This document shows positions 55,523-64,000 of a DNA stretch of 64,000 nucleotides, piece by piece. The notes below the pieces were generated by a model that worked only from the letters and a program-made list of their open reading frames with translations, was not told the DNA's origin and ran no database searches. The translations under genes were made by a program, and so were the position numbers. The DNA comes from Hemileia vastatrix (lineage: Eukaryota; Basidiomycota; Pucciniomycetes; Pucciniales; Zaghouaniaceae): positions 15,205,001 through 15,269,000 of the forward strand of contig JASXTE010000016.1 in NCBI GenBank assembly GCA_030280995.1, given 5' to 3'. The first letter of the stretch is position 1. Each line of letters opens with the position of its first letter.

Positions 55523-56163
55523 TCAAGTACTAGTGGAATTACAGAGGGAATCAAGAGATGAAATGAAGTGTTCAGAATTAGCCTTGAACTGGTGAATGAG
55601 GTGTCTTCTGTTCTCAATGTCCTGTGGATCTCTAGCAGGAGTGGATTGGAAATAGTGAAGCAGAAGTTGTTTCTGTTGAGATGTGTGTTGTTGGAACTTG
55701 GCCTTGATAGTGGGCAAGTGCGTTGGTGTTGGTGGTGCAATGGATCCTACATTGTTATCATCACTATCAGAAGAGGAAGGAACTGAGAAGCTATCAGTTT
55801 TAAAGTTGAAGGAAGGAATGAATGTTCTTTACCATCAGATGGACCAGGGATGGGGGAACTAGTTGTTTTATGGGTTGTGGCACTCTTCTGCGAAGGGTGG
55901 AGCTTTTTGATTAATCTGGGTATCAGGATGGATGGCCTAGATCTTTTGGTGCTGGCAGAAGAAGGACCAGGTTGAGGCGGAGGTGAATCTGTTGTGGAAG
56001 AAAGTGGACCAGGTCTGTGGCAGGTTTTCTTTCTGGAGTGGCAGACATCGCAGGACGTTCTGTATGGATGAACAGGTGGTGTTATGGCGCAGATTAAATT
56101 ATTGTTGATGCAGTATTGGCAGGGACCCATTTCAGAGGCAGATTTGGGAAGGAGGTTAAACAT
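55523..56163 (-). CDS. Antisense gene beta: Zn2Cys6-type zinc-cluster protein, spliced, apparently intact
   Basis: Start chosen at 56,163 (MFNLLPKSASEMGPCQYC), conserved in copy A; the frame is open further upstream but that would run into the LTR. Cys spacing is C-x2-C-x6-C-x12-C-x2-C-x6-C, matching fungal binuclear zinc clusters that bind DNA, with basic residues in CHSRKKTC. A Ser/Pro linker holds a basic STKRSRPSILIPRL. The intron has donor GTAAAG at 55,832 and acceptor CTCAG ending at 55,783 (50 nt). Exon 2 encodes an acidic SSSDSDDNNVG and two helical stretches, ending at the stop at 55,523. The total is 196 residues, in frame with no defects. The acidic stretch could be an activation region. 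The gene sits beside the 3' LTR, opposite to gag-pol. Confidence 0.8.
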
Positions 56164-56198
56164 GGTGGTTGGATGAAGAAAGAATGCGGACATTCTCA

Positions 56199-56211
56199 AT
56201 TGGAAGGAGGA
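56199..56211 (+). promoter_or_regulatory. Polypurine tract of copy C
   Basis: TTGGAAGGAGGA directly before the 3' LTR start; copy A has AGAGGGAGGA at the same place. It would prime plus-strand synthesis. Confidence 0.65.
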
Positions 56212-57303
56212 TGTGGTCTTCCAAAATTGGCAGGGGCCTTTGTTGTGTGATTTGGCGCTGTTTGTGCATGTCTTAATTGACATCTGTTAAGGAATTGGGT
56301 ATTTTCTGGTTTTATTCCGTGGATATTGGGTCTGCGGGTATGTGGGTACTATCATTGGATAGCCCTGGTTTTTCTCTATATTTTATGTCTTGTAGACATT
56401 TTTCATATTCTAAGTTTTAAGGGGTCATTTCCTTATTTTTCATTTATAAAAGATTGCTGTTTAATTTTGTTTTTTGTGTTTTACGGGCTAACCTTAAGCC
56501 TTAGGGTTAAGTGCTTAGTACCATTGGATAGAGCTAATTTTTCTCTATATTTCATTTCACAATGTTGTTATAGTGAAATTCCGTGTTTTAAAGTTTTTAG
56601 TAGTTGTAGCTAATTTTTCTAAGTAGATTAGTGGTTTTTATTGGTTTTCTGGCTTCAGGGAGGCCGGGCCGCTTCAGGCAGCATCTCCGACGTCGGGCGG
56701 CCCGCCTGCCTCTGTTTTAGGAGGTTGGGGAGCGCTCCAGGAGGGTTTGTTATGCAATCTGGCAGGTACAGGCGCCAGATTGGTGGGTGCGCATGGGCTC
56801 TTAGTTAGTGATCTGTGTGTACATAGTGAAGAAGACAGTTTGGGGCAACCTTAATCATCATACAACCATCCGGAGGTGATCTCATTGTTCCTCACTCAGT
56901 TTTCACTGTTTTCTGGCCACAATTGGCTGTGTTTGTTGCAAGTGAGTTCTTCATTTAACTTAACTTTGGCAACTGTTTTCTCTGTTATAGTCTTGCAAGC
57001 TATAGCAAGTATTATTGCTGTCTCTGGTGTGGATTTGCAGCCTACATCAAGTATCTTTGCTGTCTCTGGTGTGGACTTTATTCTACATTTCAGTTCTTTG
57101 GTCTGGTAGTCTATCTGGGGACTACTTTCTTAGCTCATCAAGCAGTCAAGTGTGTTAAATAGGAGCTTTAGAAAAACAGGAACCAACTTACTTTAGCAAG
57201 TAAATCTCACTCTATTTTTCTAAAGGGAAAGGGGATTTGCTCTCTGGTTTTTCTCCAACTCCCTTGGTCAAGGCCTATAGCTAGTACTATAGGATTGTCT
57301 ACA
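56212..57303 (+). repeat. 3' LTR of copy C
   Basis: 1,092 bp, matching 44,203-45,295 with roughly 27 differences by eye. Followed by ACGG, repeating the left flank. Confidence 0.92.
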
Positions 57304-57567
57304 ACGGAAACCGTTGAAAAACCATATTTAATGAAATTATTAATAGAAATCCAGAATTAATTTTAGTCATGTAGATATAGAGAAAAACATTACTTATAGT
57401 TTAAATACAAAACATTTAATCAAATAAAATACTAAAAAATAGAAAAAGTAGAAGCATGTAATGTATATAAGAGAGATTAAAAGCATTGTTCTATAATCAA
57501 AACATTAATTTCCATCTCTGATCTGGAAGAGGTTTTCAAGAGGGGTTAATGTGGCACCATTTCAATT

Positions 57568-57819
57568 CTAACTAAAATGACAAAGTGCATCACATATTTG
57601 AATAGCCGGATCTCTTTGTGGAAAACAAGAATCATTTCTGAAAATTGAGTGATCTTTTATTAATTCAAGTAAACTGAGAAATCCAGGAAATGTTGTGCAA
57701 AATTTCTGTTTAAAGCTAAATTAAGGAATTTTGTAAAAACCCTCAAGCTTAAATTGTGGTTGGTGTTGTATGGAAGGTGATCTGGAAAATAAGTAGGGAT
57801 TCTCTGGAATCTCACACAT
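57568..57819 (-). pseudogene. N-terminal fragment of a PIF/Harbinger-like DDE transposase
   Basis: The minus-strand frame reads MCEIPENPYLFSRSP, a TAA, then FPGFLSLLELIKDHSIF, RND and CFPQRDPAIQICDAL before a stop at 57,568. The pattern (helix, L-I-x-D-H-x-x-F, then P-Q-R-D-P-A-I-Q) resembles the N-terminal region of Harbinger-type transposases (DDE_Tnp_4) of basidiomycetes as I remember it. No catalytic domain follows. The assignment rests on memory of the family, so moderate to low certainty. 57,308-57,567 holds nothing recognisable. Confidence 0.4.
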
Positions 57820-58102
57820 TTAATCCAAGTTAAGTTCAGCATTGGAGTCAGTATCAGAGTTAACCATTAGATCAAAGGCTAGAGCAGTAGCAGTGATCTC
57901 CAGATGACAACAGACTGAGAGTGGAATATTAGTGAATGGTGATGAAGACTAAGTGTGAGTGTATGATGAAGGGGCTGCTTAAGTGGTAGGAAGTCATGTT
58001 TTTAAGATGTTGAATAATAAGCCCTTAAAAATTAGATGAAAAAAAATCTAAGGAGATGGTTTGTCTGTACCTAGTGCTTGCTAATCAATATGAAGGAGAG
58101 AA

Positions 58103-58178
58103 GTGTTTTGATGGCTTTTTTTGCTGAAAAGAAGGTGTGTTTGAGGTCAAACACACCATCAAAATACACCTTTTCAGC
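58103..58178. repeat. Nested inverted repeat
   Basis: GGTGTGTTTG and CAAACACACC form a perfect 10-bp stem with a 4-nt loop (58,134-58,157). Outside it GCTGAAAAG pairs with CTTTTCAGC, and GTGTTTTGATGG (58,103) nearly matches CCATCAAAATAC (58,156). Alternative pairings are possible. The flanks 57,820-58,102 and 58,179-58,462 hold no clear gene. Confidence 0.55.
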
Positions 58179-58462
58179 ACAAGGGTATTTTATTTTCTGA
58201 TGGCATGTTTGGTCCTTTTTTGTGGTGTGTTAATGTGGCATATTTGATCAAGTTTGGAACCCCTAATGTACTAAATTCCATCTCATTTTCATAGAAAATA
58301 TCTATTGTTCTCGGACTCTCCTTATCATAAATGGCCAATTTTATTTTTGAGCCATTAATCCCTTAATCAATCCTCTACCACTCATAATTATTAAAATATC
58401 AAAGAATATGCATTTTATATTTCCACTAATCATTTTTTCAATATTTCAAATTTCAGATAACA

Positions 58463-59186
58463 ATACAAGCAAGAGGAAGCCTGGATGGTAGTAATTTGAT
58501 AATGCATAAAAGAATAACCCAAGCCACAGGAAGTGGCTCAGGTATGAATAAATATATAATTTTTTACATCCCACTACGCAATATAGGGGGTGGACTTGCT
58601 AGCAAGTCCTCAACCTGAACTCAGATGGAACTCAGATGGAACTCAGACTGAACCCATACTGAATTCTACTTGAGCACCCACCTAAAAATATTCTTCTGAG
58701 TGGTGTTCATCCCTGATTGAATGGTTCCTTTATCAATAGCTCAATGTGTGTTCAATCTGTGGTGAGAATGGGTCCAAGTTTGCAGACTCGCTAGCAAGTC
58801 TTCCCCCCATATTGTGAGGTGTCCAGCTTTAAGCTGACTACTTTTAATAAAAAATAAAAAAAATTACCAAAGCCACTTTTAGTGGCTTTAATCAATTTAA
58901 TAATACATCTTACAGGCAGTTTAAAACTACCTGAAGAAATATTATCTTTAAAAGAAAGCAAAGTTGCATGCAGAAACTTTGCTTGCTTTTTTTTATATTA
59001 TTGACTTGCAGCCAGTTATAAAATGGCTGCAAGTCATTCAATAAAGCAACCAAAGTTTCTTGTAGCAACTTTGGCTCTGAGCTCATACTTTCATCTTCCA
59101 GCCAGATTACACTGGATGAGAGGTTGTAGGTTAGGTTTAAGAAGCCAATTTTCTTAAGGAAAATATTGCTGCCTAAAACATAAACT
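58463..59186. repeat. Multi-hairpin tandem monomer 1 (interrupted by a small element)
   Basis: About 475 bp once the insertion 58,573-58,821 is removed. It holds a chain of stem-loops, e.g. AAAGCCACT with AGTGGCTTT (58,869-58,889) and GACTTGCAGCCA with TGGCTGCAAGTC (~59,012-59,038). It is followed directly by a second copy of the same monomer. Confidence 0.75.
58573..58821. mobile_element. 249-bp CACTA-like MITE
   Basis: Starts CACTACGCAATAT and ends with the complement ATATTGTGAGGTG. The subterminal palindrome GGACTTGCTAGCAAGTCC is perfect at the left and decayed at the right. TCC flanks both sides (58,570-58,572 and 58,822-58,824). It has tandem CTCAGATGGAA repeats inside the left end. Same family as the elements at 8,398 and 60,111. 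Confidence 0.85.
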
Positions 59187-59658
59187 ACCAGCCAGGGGGA
59201 GCCTGGCTGGTAGTAATTTAAAATTACATAAAAATAAAAACCCAAGTCACAGGGAGTGGCTTGGATTTGAAAATAAAAAATATATTTTGCTTCCAAATTT
59301 AAGCTGGCAGCATTTAATTAAAAATATAAAACAAATTGATCAAAGCCACTTTTAGTGGCTTTGGTCAATTTAATAAAACATCTTGCAGGCAGTTTAAAAC
59401 TGCATGCAAGATGTTGTGTTTAAAAGCAAGAAAAGTTGCACACAGAAACTTTACTTCATTTTTTTATATTATTGGCTTTCAGCCAATTTATAACTGGCTG
59501 AAAGTCATTTAATAAAGCAAAAAAAGTTGCTTGTAGAAACTTTGGTTGTGAGCTCATTTTCTTATCTCCCAGCCAGATAACACTGGCTAGGAGGCTGTAG
59601 ATCAGGTTTAAGCAACTAATTCTCTTAAAGAAAAATTGGCTGCTTAAAACATAAACTA
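59187..59658. repeat. Multi-hairpin tandem monomer 2
   Basis: Begins with ACCAGCCAG and CTGGCTGGT (59,187-59,211, perfect 9-bp stem). It continues with AAAGCCACT/AGTGGCTTT (59,342-59,362), a near-perfect CTTGCAGGCAGTTT arm pair (~59,382-59,410), CTTTCAGCCA/TGGCTGAAAG (~59,476-59,504) and CCAGCCAGA...ACTGGCTAGG. Monomer 3 continues at 62,203 after an inserted LTR. Confidence 0.75.
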
Positions 59659-60110
59659 TTTCAAGGGTTCCTAATGGTCTAGAAGATTTTACAGTGGTCA
59701 AAATTGCAGAGAAGGTGGATAACTCAAGGATTTCAAAGCATGTACATAGATTTCATCTTTGTGTTTAATTACTCAAATAAAAGGTATAGGAATAGAATTA
59801 TTATTACTGAAAAGGATTTGAATTACGCAAAATGTAATGAGGAAACTAGTTATAGCAGTAATAGAATTGCTATTGGCTGTATATGATTAAAATGTAAGTA
59901 GTATTTAATGAATCAAAACAGCACAAAGTGGAAGGCCTTTTATAGGCAAAAATGAGAGAGAGCACATGGAGTTATTAAGACTACATAAAAGGGTGTGAGA
60001 GAAAAGAGACTCCCAAAATAAGAAATTCCAAATAACAGAGGTTACTAAAAAGATGAATCAATAACATATTTTAATATATTTATTAATTTATTTGATATAT
60101 TTTTAAAGTT

Positions 60111-60348
60111 CACTTTGCATTATAGGGGGTGGACTTGCTAGCAAGTCCTCAACATGTACTCAGATGGAACTCAGATTGAACTCAGACTGAACTCTACTTG
60201 AAAAACCACCTAAAACTGTTCTGCTGAGTGGTGTTCATCCCTGATTGTATGGTTCCTTTATCAATTGTCAATGTGTGTTCAATCTGAGGTGAGTTTGGGT
60301 CCAAGGTTGCGGACTCACTAGCAAGTCCATCCCCTATATTGTGTGGTG
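60111..60348. mobile_element. 238-bp CACTA-like MITE
   Basis: Ends CACTTTGCATTATAG and its approximate complement CTATATTGTGTGGTG, with GTT on both sides (60,108-60,110 and 60,349-60,351). The GGACTTGCTAGCAAGTCC palindrome is perfect at the left; at the right one base differs (ACTCACTAGCAAGTCC). Close relative of 58,573-58,821. Confidence 0.85.
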
Positions 60349-60526
60349 GTTCATTTTAAATGTCACACTTAGTACAAATCAATTTTATATTTCAAATTTT
60401 TAGAATTTTGATATAATTTTAGTATTTTAAATAAACTAATTTGAATTTAAATCAATTTTATTATTAGTATATTTTTATATCTTTTAACCTGTAATTTAGC
60501 ACGGTGTTAGGGAATAAAAATATAAT

Positions 60527-62025
60527 TGTCAGGCTGAGGTCAAGTACAAAGATATGAACTAGCTTGAATGGTCAGTTGTCTAGAAGATTTTAATTGTCCT
60601 ATATGAATACTGTAGTACTAATCCAATAAGTAGTAAAATATAATCAAAATTAAAGATCTCAGTAATATAATTCTCACTATTTTTATATATGGCTTACAAT
60701 CTTTGTAGTCGGTAGAAAATATATTTTATAATTCAGATACTATTCAAAAGTCTTATAAAATTACTAATTGATATGTATTGTAATTTATTTTGTTATATTG
60801 GTAAATTGTAAATGATAAAGAATGAAGAAATACAACCAAAAACCCTCCTCCTTTTATACACAATGAGTTCCCCAATGATTCCCTTGATGTACCACCAAAT
60901 ACACAGTTAATAACACCTCTAAACAACTAATAGACATGTCCATCAATATTCCCAGTAATCCCTGACATAATTAGAAGATTAATAACTGCCAAAATCCTGT
61001 ATTAATAAGGAAAATCTATCAAAATTATAAAATAAGATAAAAAGAGAATATATGCGTAGTAAACAATAATATAAAAGCATAAAGGGAAATTTTTAATGTT
61101 AATAATAGCTTAATAATTAGGGTGATTCACTGTAGAAATAATGGGGCTAATCCTGACATTATACTACGTGAAATTCCCAATCAAAAATAACCAATATTGA
61201 CTGAGAAACCACCCAAAAACTCAAAAAAAAGCATGGGATGTGGGGTAACTACATACTGTCCTTTGAAGGCGCTTGCACGGGTAAATCCTTGACTAATTTT
61301 AGGCAAATTTAAGCGTGGTAGTGAAATAAGGCGCCAAGAGTAAGGTTATTAATGAAATTAGTGCATATAAACAAGGTCAATGCATTATTAATTAAGCTAG
61401 GACACTAAATAAGCGCCTGTCGCCTATTTTAGTGTGTTTCCCCACAGTGGGCATAGAATGTGGGGTAATTATAGTGTGAAAAAGCTTACTTTGCTAAAAA
61501 TGAAGCTATTCACATGGGAAAAAAGCAGGCAGTATGTGGCCAGTACACAGAAGCCATTTCTGGCATAAAAAACACCAAATTTGAAAGGTGTTATTTTTAT
61601 GAATTTAAATAGCCAAATCAATAGTCCTAAATGAGACAAATTGATCTGTCAAAGCACATTTTTGATATTCTCAAATTTATGGTGCATATAGTCAACTTTT
61701 AAGTGAAATAAAGCGCATTTCTTGTTTTTTCCATAAAACAGTGAAAATAACAGCTTTAAGTGTACTTAAAAATTATGTAGCCTTATATTTAAGGTTCTTA
61801 AGCTTACCCTTACATATTCCAAACTAATATTAAGTACCTAAGACTTATAAAAGGTGGATATATGCATGTATATAAGGTGTTATAATGGCATATTTTGTAT
61901 ATTATCATAAATTTACTTATGTATACTATTTGTGTACTCTTAATTATTATTCCCATGTATAGTTCATGTGTTTAAAATAACTTATAAGTAGTTTTTACTC
62001 AGTCCTGGGGATATACAGGCTGACA
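60527..62025 (+). repeat. Solo 1.5-kb LTR, same family as 41,896-43,389
   Basis: Starts TGTCAGGCTGAGG, ends CAGGCTGACA, flanked by ATAAT at 60,522-60,526 and 62,026-62,030. The structure of a single LTR with an intact 5-bp duplication indicates LTR-LTR recombination. A TATATAAGGTG box lies near 61,872. Confidence 0.88.
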
Positions 62026-62202
62026 ATAATGGACATTAATTTGATTATTTAATTAAATTTTCTTATTGTGATTATTTAATTTATTACAAAAAATTTTAAG
62101 ATAAATATAATATTATTAATAAGAAAATAAGAAAAAAGGTGTGGCTTCATCCCAGTAAATAATTAATTATCTTTCTGGGTAAGTCTAGAAGCCTGGCTGA
62201 TA

Positions 62203-62700
62203 AACTACCAGAGAGGGGGAGACTGGCTGGTAGTAATTTAAAATTACATAAAAAAACACCCCTGTGCCACTTCATGTGGCTTAGGTTTGAAAATACAAAA
62301 TATATTTTGCTGCCAGATTTAATCTGGCTGCATTTAATAATAAATAAAAGAATGACCAAAGCCACTTTTAGTGGCTTTGGTCACTTTAATTATACATCTT
62401 GCAGGCAGTTTAAAACTTCCTGCAAGATTTTGTGTTTAAAAACAAGAAAAGTTGCATAAAGCAACTCCACTTGCTTTTTTTATTTAAATGACTTTCATCC
62501 AGTTTAAAGCTGGCTGTAAGTCTTTTTTTAAAGCAAGAAAAGTGGCTACAAGTGACTTTGGTTGCAATATATTTGTTTTTCATCTCCAAGCCAGATAACA
62601 TTGTCTGGGAGGTTTCAAGGTGAGATTTGACCAGCCAATGTTGCTTTAAGAAAAATTGGCTACTATAAAAAATAAATCACCAGCTAGGTTCTTGGGCCTG
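62203..62700. repeat. Multi-hairpin tandem monomer 3
   Basis: Starts AACTACCAGAGAGG and aligns with monomers 1 and 2, including AAAGCCACT/AGTGGCTTT at 62,358-62,378 and CCAGATAACATTGTCTGG. A degenerate start of a fourth monomer (CACCAGCTAGG) follows near 62,677. Confidence 0.7.
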
Positions 62701-62942
62701 GTTTGAATTAATAAGAAATAGTATGAGAGTTGAGATATTTAAATTTTTCCTACTCTTTTACATTTCATTTGGCATGAATTTTTTGACAGTGTGAAATGTA
62801 TATTTGCATAGTTAAAAATCAAAGCCAAAAAAAGTGGTATTGGATATTTTTAAATGCCAAAACTTATATACCCAGTTTTAACATAATTGAAATATCAGCA
62901 TACTAATTTTTTGTTCAGATTGTTTTTCAGAAATATGCACTT
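62701..62942. other. No clear feature
   Basis: A/T-rich sequence between the multi-hairpin array and the terminal LTR; nothing supported. Confidence 0.4.
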
Positions 62943-64000
62943 TGTCAGCCAGGCTATGCCAGGAGCCCAGTAGATTGTATTTTAATCTATTGGAGCTTAA
63001 TGAGGGTAAAAAATTATGCATTTTATGTATATAAATTAATATTATATTGCATAATAAAATTATATAACAATTGTATTATAATATAACTAAAATAAGGGTT
63101 ATATTAAATTTATTATTAAATAAATTATAGATAAAATTAAAAGTCATAAAATACTTTATATTCTAAAAAATTTTGGCGCATTTTTCAAGTATTTCATACT
63201 TATAAATTATTAAGTAATATATTAAATATATTATAGTTAAAAAATCAAAATATTAACTTATAATACAATTAAATAAATAAATTAAATTAAAGTATTAAAA
63301 TAAAACTTTTATATCATATGAATTATGAATATTGAGCACTTTTTTGACTCATAATTATGTCATTAAGGTATTAAATTAGTTAAAACATTTTATTTAATTA
63401 ATTACTAATGTTGTATTCTAAAATTTAGTAATAATATTAAATTAATAAATTGTTTTAACCTAATTTAATTATTACACTAATAAAATAGGTTATATTAATT
63501 AATATCTTATGTTCCAGACTTAATTAATTAATTACACTAATTATTTTATTAAAATAGTTTAATTTTTATGTTTCACATAAAATGGGCTATTATTAAATGT
63601 GTTATAAATTGAATTAGTTAATACTTCAAGTGTTTCAATCTTATTTAATTACTCACTTTTTTTAAAGATTTGTTTGGGGTTAAATTGGTGGATTTTTTGG
63701 GCTCTTACTTATTTTTTAATTAATTGTTTTATATTTTTCCCTTACATATTTGGTACACTTAATTTTAACTATTAATTATTTTTTATCTTATCTTTTATAG
63801 AATATAATTTCTTGTGGCGCTTCAGAGGGCCCATTTCTTATATAAGGGCCTTGGAAAACCACCTGTAGCTCTATCACTTACTATACACTCAATTCAAATA
63901 TAATTTTAAATATATTACGTTTATTTAATTTTTTATTAGCATTATAATTCTATATTTAAAAGTAAATAAATTATCTAAGGCTGCTATAAGTCTATTAATA
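62943..64000 (+). repeat. LTR related to that of element E, running off the window
   Basis: Starts TGTCAGCCAGGCTATGCC and matches 39,418 onward, including the GGCGC, CTTCAGAGG and TATAAGGGCCTTGG (~63,840) and CACTTACTATACACTCAA blocks. About 70 bp of LTR should remain beyond the window, so it is unclear whether it is solo or belongs to a full element. Confidence 0.8.

Larger units (their letters stand above)
44203..57303 (+). mobile_element. Family 1 Gypsy retrotransposon, copy C, structurally complete with antisense gene module
   Basis: 13.1 kb. Order: 5' LTR, Lys-type primer-binding site, gag-protease ORF1, pol ORF2, non-coding region with H1 and H2 hairpins, antisense genes alpha and beta with a motif cluster between them, polypurine tract, 3' LTR. 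The LTRs differ at roughly 2-3% of positions by eye, so the insertion is fairly young. Gag-pol carries seven in-frame stops and no frameshift. Confidence 0.93.
59659..62202 (-). mobile_element. Solo family F LTR copy 3, itself hit by two insertions
   Basis: Family F LTR pieces at 59,659-60,110, 60,349-60,526 and 62,026-62,202 total ~800 bp, the size of other F LTRs. AACTA flanks the whole (59,654-59,658 and 62,203-62,207), a 5-bp target duplication. The start base TGTCAG is mutated to TATCAG. Inserted between monomers 2 and 3 of the multi-hairpin array. Confidence 0.75.

Overview
The window looks like intergenic, transposon-dominated DNA from a large, AT-rich basidiomycete genome; a rust-type (Pucciniales) fungus is my best guess. 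The reasons are the short 50-75 nt GT-AG introns, a basidiomycete-style Ty3/Gypsy reverse transcriptase with an FIDD active site, chromodomain Gypsy elements, and very dense nested insertions. This is inference from sequence only. I see no intact host gene, rRNA, tRNA or CRISPR array.

Layout. (1) 1-6,073: copy A of a Gypsy family I call family 1. Its RT-RNase H-integrase part is deleted, but its antisense genes and 3' LTR remain. (2) 6,089-7,144: a spliced gene fragment of unknown function. (3) 7,156-18,490: an 11.3-kb element with terminal inverted repeats and a 3-bp target duplication. It holds a nested 0.9-kb relative and an array of about 16 satellite units; twelve units have a ~600-bp period centred on a 38-bp palindrome. 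(4) 18,491-21,000: mostly featureless, with one candidate exon. (5) 21,000-24,545: copy B of family 1 (minus strand), without gag-pol or LTRs. (6) 24,546-44,198: LTR elements stacked in each other: element D (minus, complete, 25,011-34,235), element E (plus, 5'-truncated), fragment E2 with a 1.5-kb LTR, and LTRs of a further family F. (7) 44,203-57,303: copy C of family 1, structurally complete, with LTRs, primer-binding site, polypurine tract and target duplication. (8) 57,304-64,000: a transposase relic, a tandem array of multi-hairpin monomers cut by two small inverted-repeat elements and by a family-F LTR holding a solo LTR, and the start of another LTR.

The most interesting system is family 1. 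Between the end of pol and the 3' LTR it carries two genes on the opposite strand, alpha and beta. Both have GT-AG introns that only make sense on that strand, and both encode cysteine-cluster proteins. The beta spacing is exactly that of a fungal Zn2Cys6 DNA-binding domain. The promoter side of alpha is packed with 8-12 copies of a ~20-nt motif, also found inside the pol coding sequence. Around them lie hairpins whose stems keep pairing while their sequence changes. Copies A and B lost gag-pol, or its core, but kept this module. I infer a retrotransposon-encoded regulatory circuit; no function is shown.

All gag and pol genes here carry stops or frameshifts, so no element is autonomous as read. 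The stops in copy C (seven) come without any frameshift.
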